Assembly (NCBI RefSeq): GCF_018780585.1
Contig: NZ_JADMJL010000027.1
Coordinates: 1 to 64,000 of the forward strand
Origin: Methyloversatilis discipulorum
GTDB taxonomy: Bacteria > Pseudomonadota > Gammaproteobacteria > Burkholderiales > Rhodocyclaceae
DNA length: 64,000 bases
Direction: 5' to 3'
A model generated the notes under the pieces. It saw nothing but the letters and a program-made list of their open reading frames with translations, did not search any database and had not been told where the DNA came from. The translations under genes and the position numbers were made by a program. This document shows, piece by piece, positions 1-8,572 of this stretch (positions within the stretch are counted from its first letter, which is position 1; the number at the start of each line of letters is the position of its first letter).

Positions 1-141
1 GTCCCTCCGCCCGACAAGCTATTCCTACGCTTGCCAGGGCAGAACATACAAGCGACCTCCGGTCGCGATGCGGCGATTGCGGAGCGCCGGCTTCGACTCA
101 GGCGGCTATCGCGAGCAGTCTCGCTCCCACCAAATCGTTTC

Positions 142-1455
142 TCATCCCGCATCGAGCAGGATGTCGACGCCGTCCGTCCTCACCCCGGTGCCGTCCTCCG
201 TGCGCCCGATCAGTCGATACACCACGGTGTCGCCCTTGCCCTTCAGGTAGAGCGTCTGCGGTTCGTGGAAGTCGTACCGGCTGCGCAGCCGGAGATAGGT
301 TGCGGTATCGACCTGCACCATGCCGGGTACACCTTCGGTGGTGATGCGGCTGGCCAGATTCACCGTGTCGCCCCACAGGTCGTAGATGAATTTCTTCTTG
401 CCGACCACGCCGGCGACGACCGGGCCGGTGCCTATGCCTATGCGCAGATCGAGCAGTACGCCGGTGCCGGTGGTCTGGTTACGCAGCCAGTCGCGCATCT
501 CCAGTGCAAGATCGGCGATGGCGGCGGTGTAGTCGGCGTTTCCGGAGTTCAGACCACCGGCCACCATATAGGCGTCCCCTATGGTCTTGATCTTCTCAAG
601 GCCGCGCGCCTCGGCCTGTTCGTCGAAGCGGGAGAACACGCGGTTCAGCATCGAGAAAACCTGCGATGGCGTCATGCCGGCGGCGACCTGGGTGAAGTTC
701 ACGATGTCGGCGAACATGACGCTGACGTCGGCGAAGCCGTCAGCGATGTTCTTCTCGTTCTGCTTCAGCCGTTGCGCGACCGGACCCGGCAGGACGTTCA
801 GCAGCAGTCGCTCCGAACGTTCCTGCTCCTGTTCCAGCAGCGTGTGCGCTTCGGCCAGCCGGCGCGCGATGATCTGTTTCTGTTCGATGGCAAAGCGCAG
901 CAGCATGAACACGATGCTGGAGACGGCAAGAAAGTTCAGCGCGAAGAACACGACGCTGGTTTCCACCGGCACCAGCGCGTTGCGGTAGGTTGCGGCGTCA
1001 GCGAGGTAGTAGTCGAAGAAGCCGGTCAGTGCGACCAGGAAGGCGTAGGCGAAGAACCAGGCCAGCGCCTCGCGCGCGCCGATGCACAGGATGGCACCGA
1101 TCGGTGCCAGCAGCCCCCACAGCAGGATGCCGCTGGCGGTGATGAAGTTGCCGATCGCCCATTGCGCAACGAAAGGCGCGAACAGGAAAAGTCCGAGCTG
1201 CGTGTTACGGAACAGCCGGAAATTGCCGCCGTACAGGAAGAGGGCGAGGTTGCCCGCCAGCAGCAGCTGGTAGGCGAAGGGCAGCGTGGCCGACAGCCGC
1301 GGCCCGAGACTCCAGTAGACCGCCAGCCACAGCGTCGAGGCGACGCAGACCAGGCCAGTCGCCAGCACCAGCAGCGACTTGTTCAGACGCTCGTCGGCGC
1401 TGTCCGTCGGCAGGATGCCGCCACGACGCAGGCGCGTGAAGAAGCCGGTACTCAT
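142..1455 (-). CDS. membrane-anchored class III adenylate cyclase
   Basis: Predicted to make cAMP from ATP at the inner membrane. Residues about 25-185 hold roughly six hydrophobic segments with no recognisable sensor domain. A charged coiled-coil linker follows (about 190-225), then a class III cyclase domain (about 230-420). Metal-binding aspartates lie in MFADIVNFT, and the lysine of KTIGDAYM and the aspartate of YDLWGDTVNLASR fit adenylate rather than guanylate specificity. The start is 41 bases after the stop of the prepilin gene on the same strand, so it is probably the last gene of the MSHA-like operon. This would tie cAMP production to that pilus system. The catalytic family is certain from motifs; the signal sensed is unknown. 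Confidence 0.9.
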   Translation of the reverse strand: MSTGFFTRLRRGGILPTDSADERLNKSLLVLATGLVCVASTLWLAVYWSLGPRLSATLPFAYQLLLAGNLALFLYGGNFRLFRNTQLGLFLFAPFVAQWAIGNFITASGILLWGLLAPIGAILCIGAREALAWFFAYAFLVALTGFFDYYLADAATYRNALVPVETSVVFFALNFLAVSSIVFMLLRFAIEQKQIIARRLAEAHTLLEQEQERSERLLLNVLPGPVAQRLKQNEKNIADGFADVSVMFADIVNFTQVAAGMTPSQVFSMLNRVFSRFDEQAEARGLEKIKTIGDAYMVAGGLNSGNADYTAAIADLALEMRDWLRNQTTGTGVLLDLRIGIGTGPVVAGVVGKKKFIYDLWGDTVNLASRITTEGVPGMVQVDTATYLRLRSRYDFHEPQTLYLKGKGDTVVYRLIGRTEDGTGVRTDGVDILLDAG

Positions 1456-1495
1456 CGCACGGGCCCTTGAAGATCTGTCGTTGTGGCGAGGCGGG

Positions 1496-2209
1496 TCACG
1501 GCAGCTGCCCGGAACTGATCATGCGGCCGAACAGCACGAAGCGCGATTCCCACAGCACCAGATCGTCGAACTCGCCGCCGACCGCGTCCGCGCTGCTGCT
1601 GCCCTCCCGCGCATACAGCGTCTGTTCGGCGTCATTTGCAGGTTGGGAACTGTTCACGTCTTCGTCAATGTTGCTCGTCGAATCGTCGGCGATCAGTGTG
1701 CCGACAGCAGTCGTCGCGCCGCGGCCGTTCTCGCCATGCGACCACAGCGCGTAGGCGACCGCGGTCTGGGTGACGATGTCCGAAGGCGTGCCGGCGGCAT
1801 TGCGCGCGATGATCCTTAGGCTGCCGACGTCGCTGAGCGCGATGCGCCCGGCCGGGCTTTTCACCATTCCGGACGATACGACGTAGCCGAGCCGGTTGCC
1901 CCAGCCGTCGAGTCCGCGTACCCCCAGCGTCGTCCACGGCAGCAGGCCGCGCCGGCTGGCGCAACTGCCGCCGGCGCGGCTCTGTTCGGAGCCGTCGATG
2001 GCCGACACGGCGGGGCAGGGCAGCGAGCGATTGGCGACGGCGTAGGCGGTGACCGCCTCGCGCGCCTCGCGCAGCGCGTCCTGCGTTTCGGCGATGCGCG
2101 CGCGCAGCATGGCCATCTGCAGCGTACCGATCGCGCCGACGCTGAGCAGCGCGATGATGGTCAGCGCCACCGCGATCTCGACCAGCGTGAATCCGCGCGC
2201 CGTCTTCAT
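1496..2209 (-). CDS. prepilin-like protein with canonical N-methylation site
   Basis: A 237-residue pseudopilin candidate. It begins MKTARG followed by FTLVE and a hydrophobic helix, so the cleavage Gly and the Glu at mature position 5 are both present. The ATG was chosen because it starts this signal and overlaps the preceding gene by 4 bases (ATGA). It shares an LPCP...LPW.TLG...LDG.G pattern with the gene just upstream, so the two look like diverged duplicates. At this length it is larger than a typical major pilin (about 150 residues). It is more likely a minor or special pilin of the MSHA-like machine. No catalytic domain is visible. Confidence 0.8.
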   Translation of the reverse strand: MKTARGFTLVEIAVALTIIALLSVGAIGTLQMAMLRARIAETQDALREAREAVTAYAVANRSLPCPAVSAIDGSEQSRAGGSCASRRGLLPWTTLGVRGLDGWGNRLGYVVSSGMVKSPAGRIALSDVGSLRIIARNAAGTPSDIVTQTAVAYALWSHGENGRGATTAVGTLIADDSTSNIDEDVNSSQPANDAEQTLYAREGSSSADAVGGEFDDLVLWESRFVLFGRMISSGQLP

Positions 2210-3105
2210 GTTCCGCCGCACGGGCTGGCGCACGCCGGGAAGACGCCGAGCGCGCGCGACACGCTGCCGCCGTCGGCCAGCGTGATGCGTCCACCGGTGG
2301 CGGTGACGCAGATCTGGGTGCACCACAGGTTCTGCGTCCACCAGGGGTAGGGCGGCGTGCCGCCTGCGAGCTGGATGTCGCCGAGCACGCGCGCGCCGGC
2401 GGTGGCGAACAGGCGCGGCGTGTCCATGCCGAGCACGCTGTCGTTGAAGCCGTCGCCGGCGAGCCGCGTCACCGCATTCAGTCCGCCGCTGTGTGGGTAA
2501 GGCGTGCCGCCGACCTCGACGTCCTCCAGGAACTGCGCGAGGTCGCCACTGCGGCAGCCGGACAGACCGCTGACCGCACCGCGCTGCTGGCCGGGCAACG
2601 GCAGTCCGGGTGCGAAGATGACCGCCGCCAGCCGGCGACCGGTGGCGCCTTCTGCGTTCACTTCGACGATTTCACCCGGTGTGGCCGGATTCAGTGCGGG
2701 CTTGTCCGCCGATGTGCCGCGTTCGCTGGTCTGGATGTTGTTGCTGTAGCGCGGACTGCGGGCGTACCAGAGGCATTCCCCGGCGCCGTCGAGCAGCGGA
2801 CCCAGGCCCAGCGTGCGCCAGGGCAGGCGACCGATGTGCGCGCTGCAGTTCAGATCCGATACGCCGTCGTTGTCTAGATCGGGGCAGGGCAGCGCGCCCG
2901 GCGAATTGTCGTGGCTGCCGGCTGCATTGCCGAGCGCGCCGTAGGCGACCAGCGCTTCGCGTGCCCGTGCCAGCGCGCGCTCGGTGGCCAGCGCCGCTTC
3001 GGCGCCCGGCGGCGATGAAAGGGCGCGTGCCAGCGTGGCCATCGCCAGCAGGCCGAGCAGACCGACCGCGATCAGCAATGCGCTGCCGTGCTGACGACGC
3101 TTCAT
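2206..3105 (-). CDS. PilX/GspK-like pseudopilin, atypical N-terminus
   Basis: A 299-residue protein starting MKRRQHG then SALLIAVGLLGLLAMA, a pilin-like hydrophobic helix that lacks the usual FTLIE and its Glu5, as in GspK- and PilX-type minor pseudopilins. The start is fixed by a 4-base overlap with the upstream mshK-like gene. Downstream it carries EALVAYGALGN, LPCPDLDNDG and GRLPWRTLG, mirrored in the next gene. The C-terminal half is rich in Gly, Pro and Cys (WCTQICV and PACASPCGG), which suggests disulfides. It probably forms or primes the tip of the pilus or pseudopilus. The function is inferred from context and the N-terminal helix. Confidence 0.65.
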   Translation of the reverse strand: MKRRQHGSALLIAVGLLGLLAMATLARALSSPPGAEAALATERALARAREALVAYGALGNAAGSHDNSPGALPCPDLDNDGVSDLNCSAHIGRLPWRTLGLGPLLDGAGECLWYARSPRYSNNIQTSERGTSADKPALNPATPGEIVEVNAEGATGRRLAAVIFAPGLPLPGQQRGAVSGLSGCRSGDLAQFLEDVEVGGTPYPHSGGLNAVTRLAGDGFNDSVLGMDTPRLFATAGARVLGDIQLAGGTPPYPWWTQNLWCTQICVTATGGRITLADGGSVSRALGVFPACASPCGGT

Positions 3106-3506
3106 CGGGTGCGCCCCGGGCGGATGTCGATGGCGGCACCCGATGGCGTGGCTTCGCCGGCTTCGTCCACCGCCGCCTGCTCGCCCGGACGCAGACGCAG
3201 CGGGCGGCCGTCGGCGCCCTTCAGTTGCAGGGTGGCGCCGACGGTACGGGCCGGCAGCGTCGACAGCGTTTCGCCATCGGCCGGCGCCCCATTCACGAAC
3301 CAGGTCGGCGGGCCGGACGAACGGGTGACGACGCCGTCGTGGCGCACCGTGCCGACCTGACGCGGTGCGGTGTTGTCGACCGGCTGACCGCGACGGGCGT
3401 CCAGCCGGGCCCGTTCCTCGTCGCTGAAGAAAAGCCTGCCCAGCGGCTGCGCCGCAGCGGCGCCGCAGAGCGCGACGAGCAGCAGAGCAAGTACGTGCCG
3501 CTTCAC
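3102..3506 (-). CDS. small exported MshK-like protein
   Basis: A 134-residue protein with a clear signal peptide (MKRHVLALLLVALCGAAAAQ) and then LFFSDEERARLDARRG, a pattern common at the start of small periplasmic proteins in MSHA and related pilus clusters. The rest is a compact beta-rich stretch (WFVNG, LQLKGADGRPLRLRPGE). It sits between the PilO/MshJ-like and pseudopilin genes, overlapping both by 4 bases, which is the position of mshK in MSHA clusters. It probably acts in the periplasm in pilus assembly or secretin docking. Sequence support for the family name is weak; the position carries most of the weight. Confidence 0.6.
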   Translation of the reverse strand: MKRHVLALLLVALCGAAAAQPLGRLFFSDEERARLDARRGQPVDNTAPRQVGTVRHDGVVTRSSGPPTWFVNGAPADGETLSTLPARTVGATLQLKGADGRPLRLRPGEQAAVDEAGEATPSGAAIDIRPGRTR

Positions 3507-4105
3507 GAGCCGGCTCCCTGGCGTGGCCGGAAGGTGATCCAGTCAAGCAGACAATCGGCCACCAGCTGTTCCGCGTCACTGGCGATGGCGGCGCGCGTGA
3601 CGCTGCATTCGCGTACGCGCACGACGGCCGACGCGTTGAATGCGAGGTCGTCGAGCAGGGCGATCAGCTGACCTTCGTGCAGCAGCGGCATGCGGATGCG
3701 CAGCGTGCTGCCGGCGGCTTCGAGCTGATCGGCATCCGCCGGCGCGATCAGCGGATCGAGCGGACGCTGCGGCGAGAACTCGTAATCGACAGCACCGAGG
3801 TGGTGTCGTGCGCGCGCGTCGCGGATCAGCTCCACCCAGGCCAGTCGCTGCTCCGTACCGACCGCACCACGCTCGACCAGATGGCGGAAGCGGTCGATCT
3901 TGGCGGCGATTTCCGCTTCTTCGGCGCGTGCGCCGGCGAGCGCGCGCTGCGCCTCGGTGCGCGCGGCAAGGGCGCGCTCGTGTGCCTGACGCACGTCGCC
4001 GGCGAGCCGGGTGCTGGCCCACACTGCTGCCGCGCCGGCCAAGGCCATCGCCAGCGCCAGCAGCGCACTGGCGCCCGCCCTGCGCAGATCGTTCAGTCGC
4101 ATCAT
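3503..4105 (-). CDS. PilO/MshJ-like inner-membrane assembly protein
   Basis: A 200-residue protein with one N-terminal membrane helix (about residues 12-33). A long charged coiled coil follows (about 34-80) and then a small ferredoxin-like region, the layout of PilO, GspM and MshJ. These proteins form the inner-membrane alignment platform between the actin-like PilM/MshI protein and the secretin. The start ATG lies in ATGATG and overlaps the stop of the mshI-like gene by 4 bases. The adjacent ATG three bases later is also possible. Confidence 0.65.
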   Translation of the reverse strand: MMRLNDLRRAGASALLALAMALAGAAAVWASTRLAGDVRQAHERALAARTEAQRALAGARAEEAEIAAKIDRFRHLVERGAVGTEQRLAWVELIRDARARHHLGAVDYEFSPQRPLDPLIAPADADQLEAAGSTLRIRMPLLHEGQLIALLDDLAFNASAVVRVRECSVTRAAIASDAEQLVADCLLDWITFRPRQGAGS

Positions 4106-5625
4106 GGTGCCAGCACCCTGCTGATGCGCAGCGAGAACGGTGGCGCATTGCCGGCGTCGGTCCGTTCGGTGCGGGTGCCGCCCCGCAATACCTGGCCGGA
4201 TTCGAGATCGAAGGGCTGGCGCAGCACCTGGACGTCCAGTCCGGGGCGCACGCGTAACTGGCCGGCCAGCGCGTCGACCACCTCCAGTGCGCGCCGCTGC
4301 TGCGCACCGAATTCCTCCGGCAGATGGGCGTGCACGATCAGTTCGGCGCGCATCGGCGGCAGCGCAGCGGTGTTCCCGTTCGCCGGGTCGGCGGCGAGCC
4401 GCCATTCGAGCTTGTCCAGCGTCACTTGCGGCAGCTGTTCGAGTACCGCCCCCAGCTCACGCATCAGACCGTCCGGCATCGCGCTGCGCTGTTCGATCTG
4501 CAGGCTGCGCTCATGTACGACGCGCAGGGTGTCCAGCGGTACCGGCGTTGGCGGCAGCCGGCGGATGATGTCGGCGCGCGCACGCTGCGCGCGCTGCGCG
4601 TCGTCGTTCAGGCGCAGCGTGTCCTGTCGCATCTCGAAGCTGTCGAGTGCGCTGTGTGCCGAGAACAGTAGACAGGCCGCCAGTGCCACGCTGCCGGCGG
4701 CGCGCAGCGCAAAGCGGGTAAGCCAGAGGCGGTGGAAGCGACGTTCGGTCGACGGCGCGAACTGTTCCGCGGGGGGGCTGCGCATCAGCGCCTGCACGAA
4801 CAGCGTTTCGCTGTTCATGTCCTGCGGCGGCGGGCGCAGGCCCAGGCGGGCAGCCGCCTGTTCGCTGTCTATCAGTTCGAACTGCAGCGTGTCGTTCGAC
4901 CGGCAGGCGAGCGCGAAGTCGTCCATGTTTGCCGGCGGAACCAGCACGCGCACGGTCAGTGGCGTGTTGCGGGCGATCAGGCGCTGGCCGAGCAGATAGG
5001 GATGCAGCCGTCGCGCCTCTTCGGCGCAGGCGCGCGGCAGGTCGTTGCTGGACAGCGCGCTCAGCGGCGTGAGGCGGGAGAAGCGCAGCCGGCCGCCCTC
5101 GAAGAAGCTCTGCCGCACGCCGGCCGGGCTGATGCCCAGCAGCAGGGTCTGGCCTTCGGTCAGGCGCAGCCGTTCGAGTATCGGTTCACTGACCAGCGGT
5201 ACGCTGTGGATGCCGCTCAGTGCCGCTTCCGCACCGCGCAGCGCGGCCAGCCAGGGCTCCAGGTGAGCCGGGCGGGTGAGCGCGCAGAACAGCATCTGCT
5301 CGTCGCGGCGGCCGCTGCGCAGCCGGCCGAGCGAATGCGCGCAGGTGAAGGGGGTGCCGAAGAAATGCTGCGCCAGCTTGCGACGCAGCAGCGACACGCG
5401 GTCGCCGCCGCGGACGAAGGGCACGCTCTCGGCGACGAAGGCTTCGTCCACCAGATCGCACAGCAGCAGGAAAAGACTGTCGCGGCGCTGGCGCAGGAAC
5501 TCGGCGAACTGCGCATGGCCTTCGGCGTCGTTGGCGAAGCGCCCGCGCAGCGTCACCTCGCCGGCCCGCCATCCCCAGGCGACCAGTTGCGTGGCGTCGA
5601 GATAGAGCACGTGGCAGCGCGGCAT
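4102..5625 (-). CDS. MshI-like (PilM/PilN-type) pilus assembly protein
   Basis: A 507-residue protein. The first about 300 residues (start MPRCHVLYLDATQLVAWGW) look like the actin-like fold of MshI, PilM and GspL. A single membrane helix lies near residues 310-330 (LRAAGSVALAACLLFSAHSA), followed by a PilN-like coiled coil and periplasmic domain. This fused PilM-PilN arrangement is typical of MshI and GspL. The gene overlaps the stop of the platform gene as TGATG and the mshJ-like gene by 4 bases, so expression is probably coupled. The function is inferred from architecture and position, since the sequence is divergent. Confidence 0.7.
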   Translation of the reverse strand: MPRCHVLYLDATQLVAWGWRAGEVTLRGRFANDAEGHAQFAEFLRQRRDSLFLLLCDLVDEAFVAESVPFVRGGDRVSLLRRKLAQHFFGTPFTCAHSLGRLRSGRRDEQMLFCALTRPAHLEPWLAALRGAEAALSGIHSVPLVSEPILERLRLTEGQTLLLGISPAGVRQSFFEGGRLRFSRLTPLSALSSNDLPRACAEEARRLHPYLLGQRLIARNTPLTVRVLVPPANMDDFALACRSNDTLQFELIDSEQAAARLGLRPPPQDMNSETLFVQALMRSPPAEQFAPSTERRFHRLWLTRFALRAAGSVALAACLLFSAHSALDSFEMRQDTLRLNDDAQRAQRARADIIRRLPPTPVPLDTLRVVHERSLQIEQRSAMPDGLMRELGAVLEQLPQVTLDKLEWRLAADPANGNTAALPPMRAELIVHAHLPEEFGAQQRRALEVVDALAGQLRVRPGLDVQVLRQPFDLESGQVLRGGTRTERTDAGNAPPFSLRISRVLAP

Positions 5626-6827
5626 CAGATCTTCAGCCGGGTCAGCATGTCGTAGACCGGCCCCAGCACCGAGAAGGCGACGCCCATCAGCAGCAGGCCG
5701 AGCACCAGCGTCAGCGTCGGTTCCATTGCCGCCTGCGCGCGGGCGATCGACTCGCGCACGTCGCGCGTGTAGAAGTAGGACACCTCACGCAGCGCGCGGT
5801 CGAGTGCGCCGGTGCTCTCGCCGACGCGCAGCATGCGCACGACCAGCGGCGGAAACAGGCCCACGCTCTGGAAGGCGGCGGTGACGTTCTGCCCCTGGCC
5901 GATCAGCATGCCGGCACGCCGCAGCGAGTCGCGCACCGCCTCGTTGCCGACCACGTCCTCCGAAGTACGCACGGCGTCGATGATGGGGATGCCGGCGCCG
6001 TACATCATCGCGAACATGCTGGCGAAGCGCGACAGCACCACCTTGTGCAGGATGGGGCCGACCACCGGCAGATTGAGCTTGATCCAGTCCACCCGCTGGC
6101 GCAGCGCCGGGTTGAGGCGCAGCAGGGCCGCACTGCCGACGATCGCCAGCACGACGAGCAGAATGAGCGCCGGCCACCAGGCCTGCAGGAATTCCGACGT
6201 ACCCATCAGGATGCGCGTCTGCAGTGGCAGTTCGAGCCCGGTGTTGCGGAAGAAGCGCGCCAGATCGGGCACCACCACCAGCATCAGCACGCCGATCACG
6301 AACAGCAGGAAGGTGCCGACGATGGCCGGGTAGGTGAGCAGACGGCGGGTCTGCGACACCAGCTCGTCCTCCCACTTGAACGCTTCGACCTGTTCGCGCA
6401 GCACCTCCGGCAGGTTGCCGGTCAGTTCACCGGCGCGCACCAGCGCGCAGAACACTTTGCTGAAGGCGCCTGGATGCTCGGCCATGGCCTGAGACAGCGA
6501 GCGCCCGCCCTCGATGCTCTCGACCAGCGAGGCGACGATTTCGCGCATTCGCGGGTGCTCTGTCGAGTCGCGCAGGTCGGTCAGTGCTTCGATCAGCGGC
6601 ACGCCCGAGCGCACCAGCTGCTCGAGGTGGAAGCTGAAGTTGATCAGTTCGATGCGCGGCAGGCTGTGGCCGAACAGCGGCTGCGCGTGCTTCATCGGCT
6701 GGCCGTTCACGAAGTCGAGCTGCATGCGCTTCAGGCGCATTTCCAGATCGACCAGATTGGCGGCATCCATACGGCCGAACACCATGCGGCCCTGCGCGTT
6801 CATCGCCTTGTACGAGAAGATGGCCAC
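5625..6827 (-). CDS. MshG/GspF-family inner-membrane platform protein
   Basis: A 400-residue member of the GspF/PilC/MshG family, which sits in the inner membrane and couples the cytoplasmic ATPase to pilin insertion. It shows the duplicated domain structure, with FSFHLEQLVRSGVPLIEAL in the first copy and RFASMFAMMYGAGIPIIDAV in the second. It has membrane helices near residues 170-190 and 220-240 and a C-terminal helix ending in the usual VYDMLTRL-type tail. Length and layout match the family. It starts 4 bases after the ATPase gene. Confidence 0.9.
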   Translation of the reverse strand: MAIFSYKAMNAQGRMVFGRMDAANLVDLEMRLKRMQLDFVNGQPMKHAQPLFGHSLPRIELINFSFHLEQLVRSGVPLIEALTDLRDSTEHPRMREIVASLVESIEGGRSLSQAMAEHPGAFSKVFCALVRAGELTGNLPEVLREQVEAFKWEDELVSQTRRLLTYPAIVGTFLLFVIGVLMLVVVPDLARFFRNTGLELPLQTRILMGTSEFLQAWWPALILLVVLAIVGSAALLRLNPALRQRVDWIKLNLPVVGPILHKVVLSRFASMFAMMYGAGIPIIDAVRTSEDVVGNEAVRDSLRRAGMLIGQGQNVTAAFQSVGLFPPLVVRMLRVGESTGALDRALREVSYFYTRDVRESIARAQAAMEPTLTLVLGLLLMGVAFSVLGPVYDMLTRLKI

Positions 6828-6831
6828 TGCG

Positions 6832-8568
6832 CTACCTCGCGTACCAGTCCGGCCCGCCCTGGCTCATGCGTTCGGTCAGGTCGACCACGCGCGCCAGCTC
6901 CTCCAGCGAGGTCGAGCCGTCGAGTACGCGCCGCAGGCCGTCCTCGGCCAGCGTACGGAAACCCTTGGCACGTGCCGCGTTGCGCAGTTCGCGCGAGGTG
7001 GCGCGGCGGGCGACCAGCTCGTCCAGGTCGGAATCCATGCGCAGCAGTTCCATCACCGCCAGCCGGCCACGGTAGCCGGTGAATTCACAGGCCGGGCAGC
7101 CGACCGCATCGTGAATGTCCGGCGGATTGCCGTCGCGCACGCCGAGCAGATGCACTTCGTGCGGTTCGGCCGTGCGCGCACGGCGGCAATAGACGCACAG
7201 CCGGCGCAGCAGACGTTGCGCGATCACGCCAATGATGTTGCCGGCCATGATGTCCGGCAGGATGCCGATGTCGAGCAGGCGCGGAATGGCACCCAGCGCC
7301 GAATTGGTGTGCAGCGTCGAATACACCTGGTGGCCGGTCATCGCGGCGCGGAAGGCCATGTCGGCGGTTTCGGCGTCGCGGATCTCGCCGACCAGGATGA
7401 TGTCTGGGTCCTGCCGCATCATCGAGCGCACGCCGTTGGCGAAGTCCAGTTTCACCGACTCGGCGACCGAGGTCTGGCGGATCAGCGCCATCGGGTACTC
7501 GACCGGATCCTCCAGCGTCATGATGTTCACGCCTTCGGAATTGATGTGGTTCAGCACCGAGTAGAGCGTGGTGGTCTTGCCGCTGCCGGTCGGGCCGGTG
7601 GCGAGGATGATGCCCTCCGGTCGCGCGATCATCAGTTTCAGCTGGTCGAGCTGCGACTCGGCCAGACCGAGGCCGTCGAGCGGCACGATGCCGCGCGCGC
7701 GGTCGAGGATGCGCAGCACGATGTTCTCGCCGTGCAGCGTCGGCTGCGACGATACGCGGAAGTCCACCGGCCGGCCGCTGATGGTGAGCGAGATGCGACC
7801 GTCCTGGGGCGCGCGCATTTCAGCGATGTTCATGCCCGCCATGACCTTGATGCGCACCGCCATCGCCGGCCAGTAGGAGCGGTGCAGCGCACGGATCTGC
7901 CGCAGCAGGCCGTCGATGCGGTAACGGATGCGCAGGAAGCCTGCTTCCGGCTCGAAGTGGATGTCCGACGCTTCGCGCTTGACCGCATCGGTCAGCAGCG
8001 CGTCGATCAGACGCACCACCGGCTGGCTGTATTCGTCGGCCGACGCGGCCAGCGCACGGTAGTCGACCTCGCCGGTTTCCAGTTCGGTCAGGATGCCTTC
8101 GATCGACAGTTCGTGACCGTAGGCCTGGTCGATCGCGTGCGCCAGCTCGGTTTCGCCGGCCAGCACGGTGTCGAGGTCCATGCCCTCGGGCAGCAGCGCG
8201 CGCAGCTGGTCGAGGGCGACGATGTCGTTCACGTCGGACACCGCAACCGTCAGCCGGCGGGCGCTCGGCGCGTAGTTCAGCGGCAACAGCAGGTGGCGCT
8301 TGGCCAGCGCCTGCGGTACCAGGCGCAATGCGTCGGCATCGACCAGCGCGTGCGTCAGGTCGACCGTGCGCTTGCCCAGCGTGACGCCGAGCGCGTCGCG
8401 CAGCGTGGCTTCGCTGACGAAACCGAGCTGCACCAGCAGCCGGCCCATCGGAATGTTCTGCCGTTGCTGTTCCTGCAGCGCGATGCGCAGCTGGTCCTCG
8501 GACACCAGTCCTTGCGCCAGCAGCATCTGGCCAAGCGGCTGACGTTGCGGTTTGACCGGGGCATTCAT
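6832..8568 (-). CDS. MshE-like secretion/pilus ATPase with MshEN domain
   Basis: A GspE/PilB-superfamily hexameric ATPase of 578 residues that should power assembly by the MSHA-like machine. The N-terminus carries two tandem repeats (PLGQMLLAQGLVSEDQL and MGRLLVQLGFVSEATL) matching the MshEN motif known to bind c-di-GMP. The ATPase core has a Walker A GPTGSGKTT near residue 325, an Asp box (LEDPVEYP), a Walker B (PDIILVGEIRD) and a His box (THSALG-like). A four-Cys zinc site (CVYC, CPAC) lies near residues 455-490. The ATG at 8568 was preferred to longer upstream starts because MNAPVKPQRQPLG leads straight into the first repeat and lies 4 bases after the previous stop. Confidence 0.92.
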   Translation of the reverse strand: MNAPVKPQRQPLGQMLLAQGLVSEDQLRIALQEQQRQNIPMGRLLVQLGFVSEATLRDALGVTLGKRTVDLTHALVDADALRLVPQALAKRHLLLPLNYAPSARRLTVAVSDVNDIVALDQLRALLPEGMDLDTVLAGETELAHAIDQAYGHELSIEGILTELETGEVDYRALAASADEYSQPVVRLIDALLTDAVKREASDIHFEPEAGFLRIRYRIDGLLRQIRALHRSYWPAMAVRIKVMAGMNIAEMRAPQDGRISLTISGRPVDFRVSSQPTLHGENIVLRILDRARGIVPLDGLGLAESQLDQLKLMIARPEGIILATGPTGSGKTTTLYSVLNHINSEGVNIMTLEDPVEYPMALIRQTSVAESVKLDFANGVRSMMRQDPDIILVGEIRDAETADMAFRAAMTGHQVYSTLHTNSALGAIPRLLDIGILPDIMAGNIIGVIAQRLLRRLCVYCRRARTAEPHEVHLLGVRDGNPPDIHDAVGCPACEFTGYRGRLAVMELLRMDSDLDELVARRATSRELRNAARAKGFRTLAEDGLRRVLDGSTSLEELARVVDLTERMSQGGPDWYAR

Positions 8569-8572
8569 CGCG

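Noticed and set aside
31-1470. 479-codon plus-strand frame opposite the first adenylate cyclase
   Set aside because: Low-complexity composition without family resemblance; the minus-strand cyclase is certain. Positions 1-141 left of the cyclase stop showed no gene.
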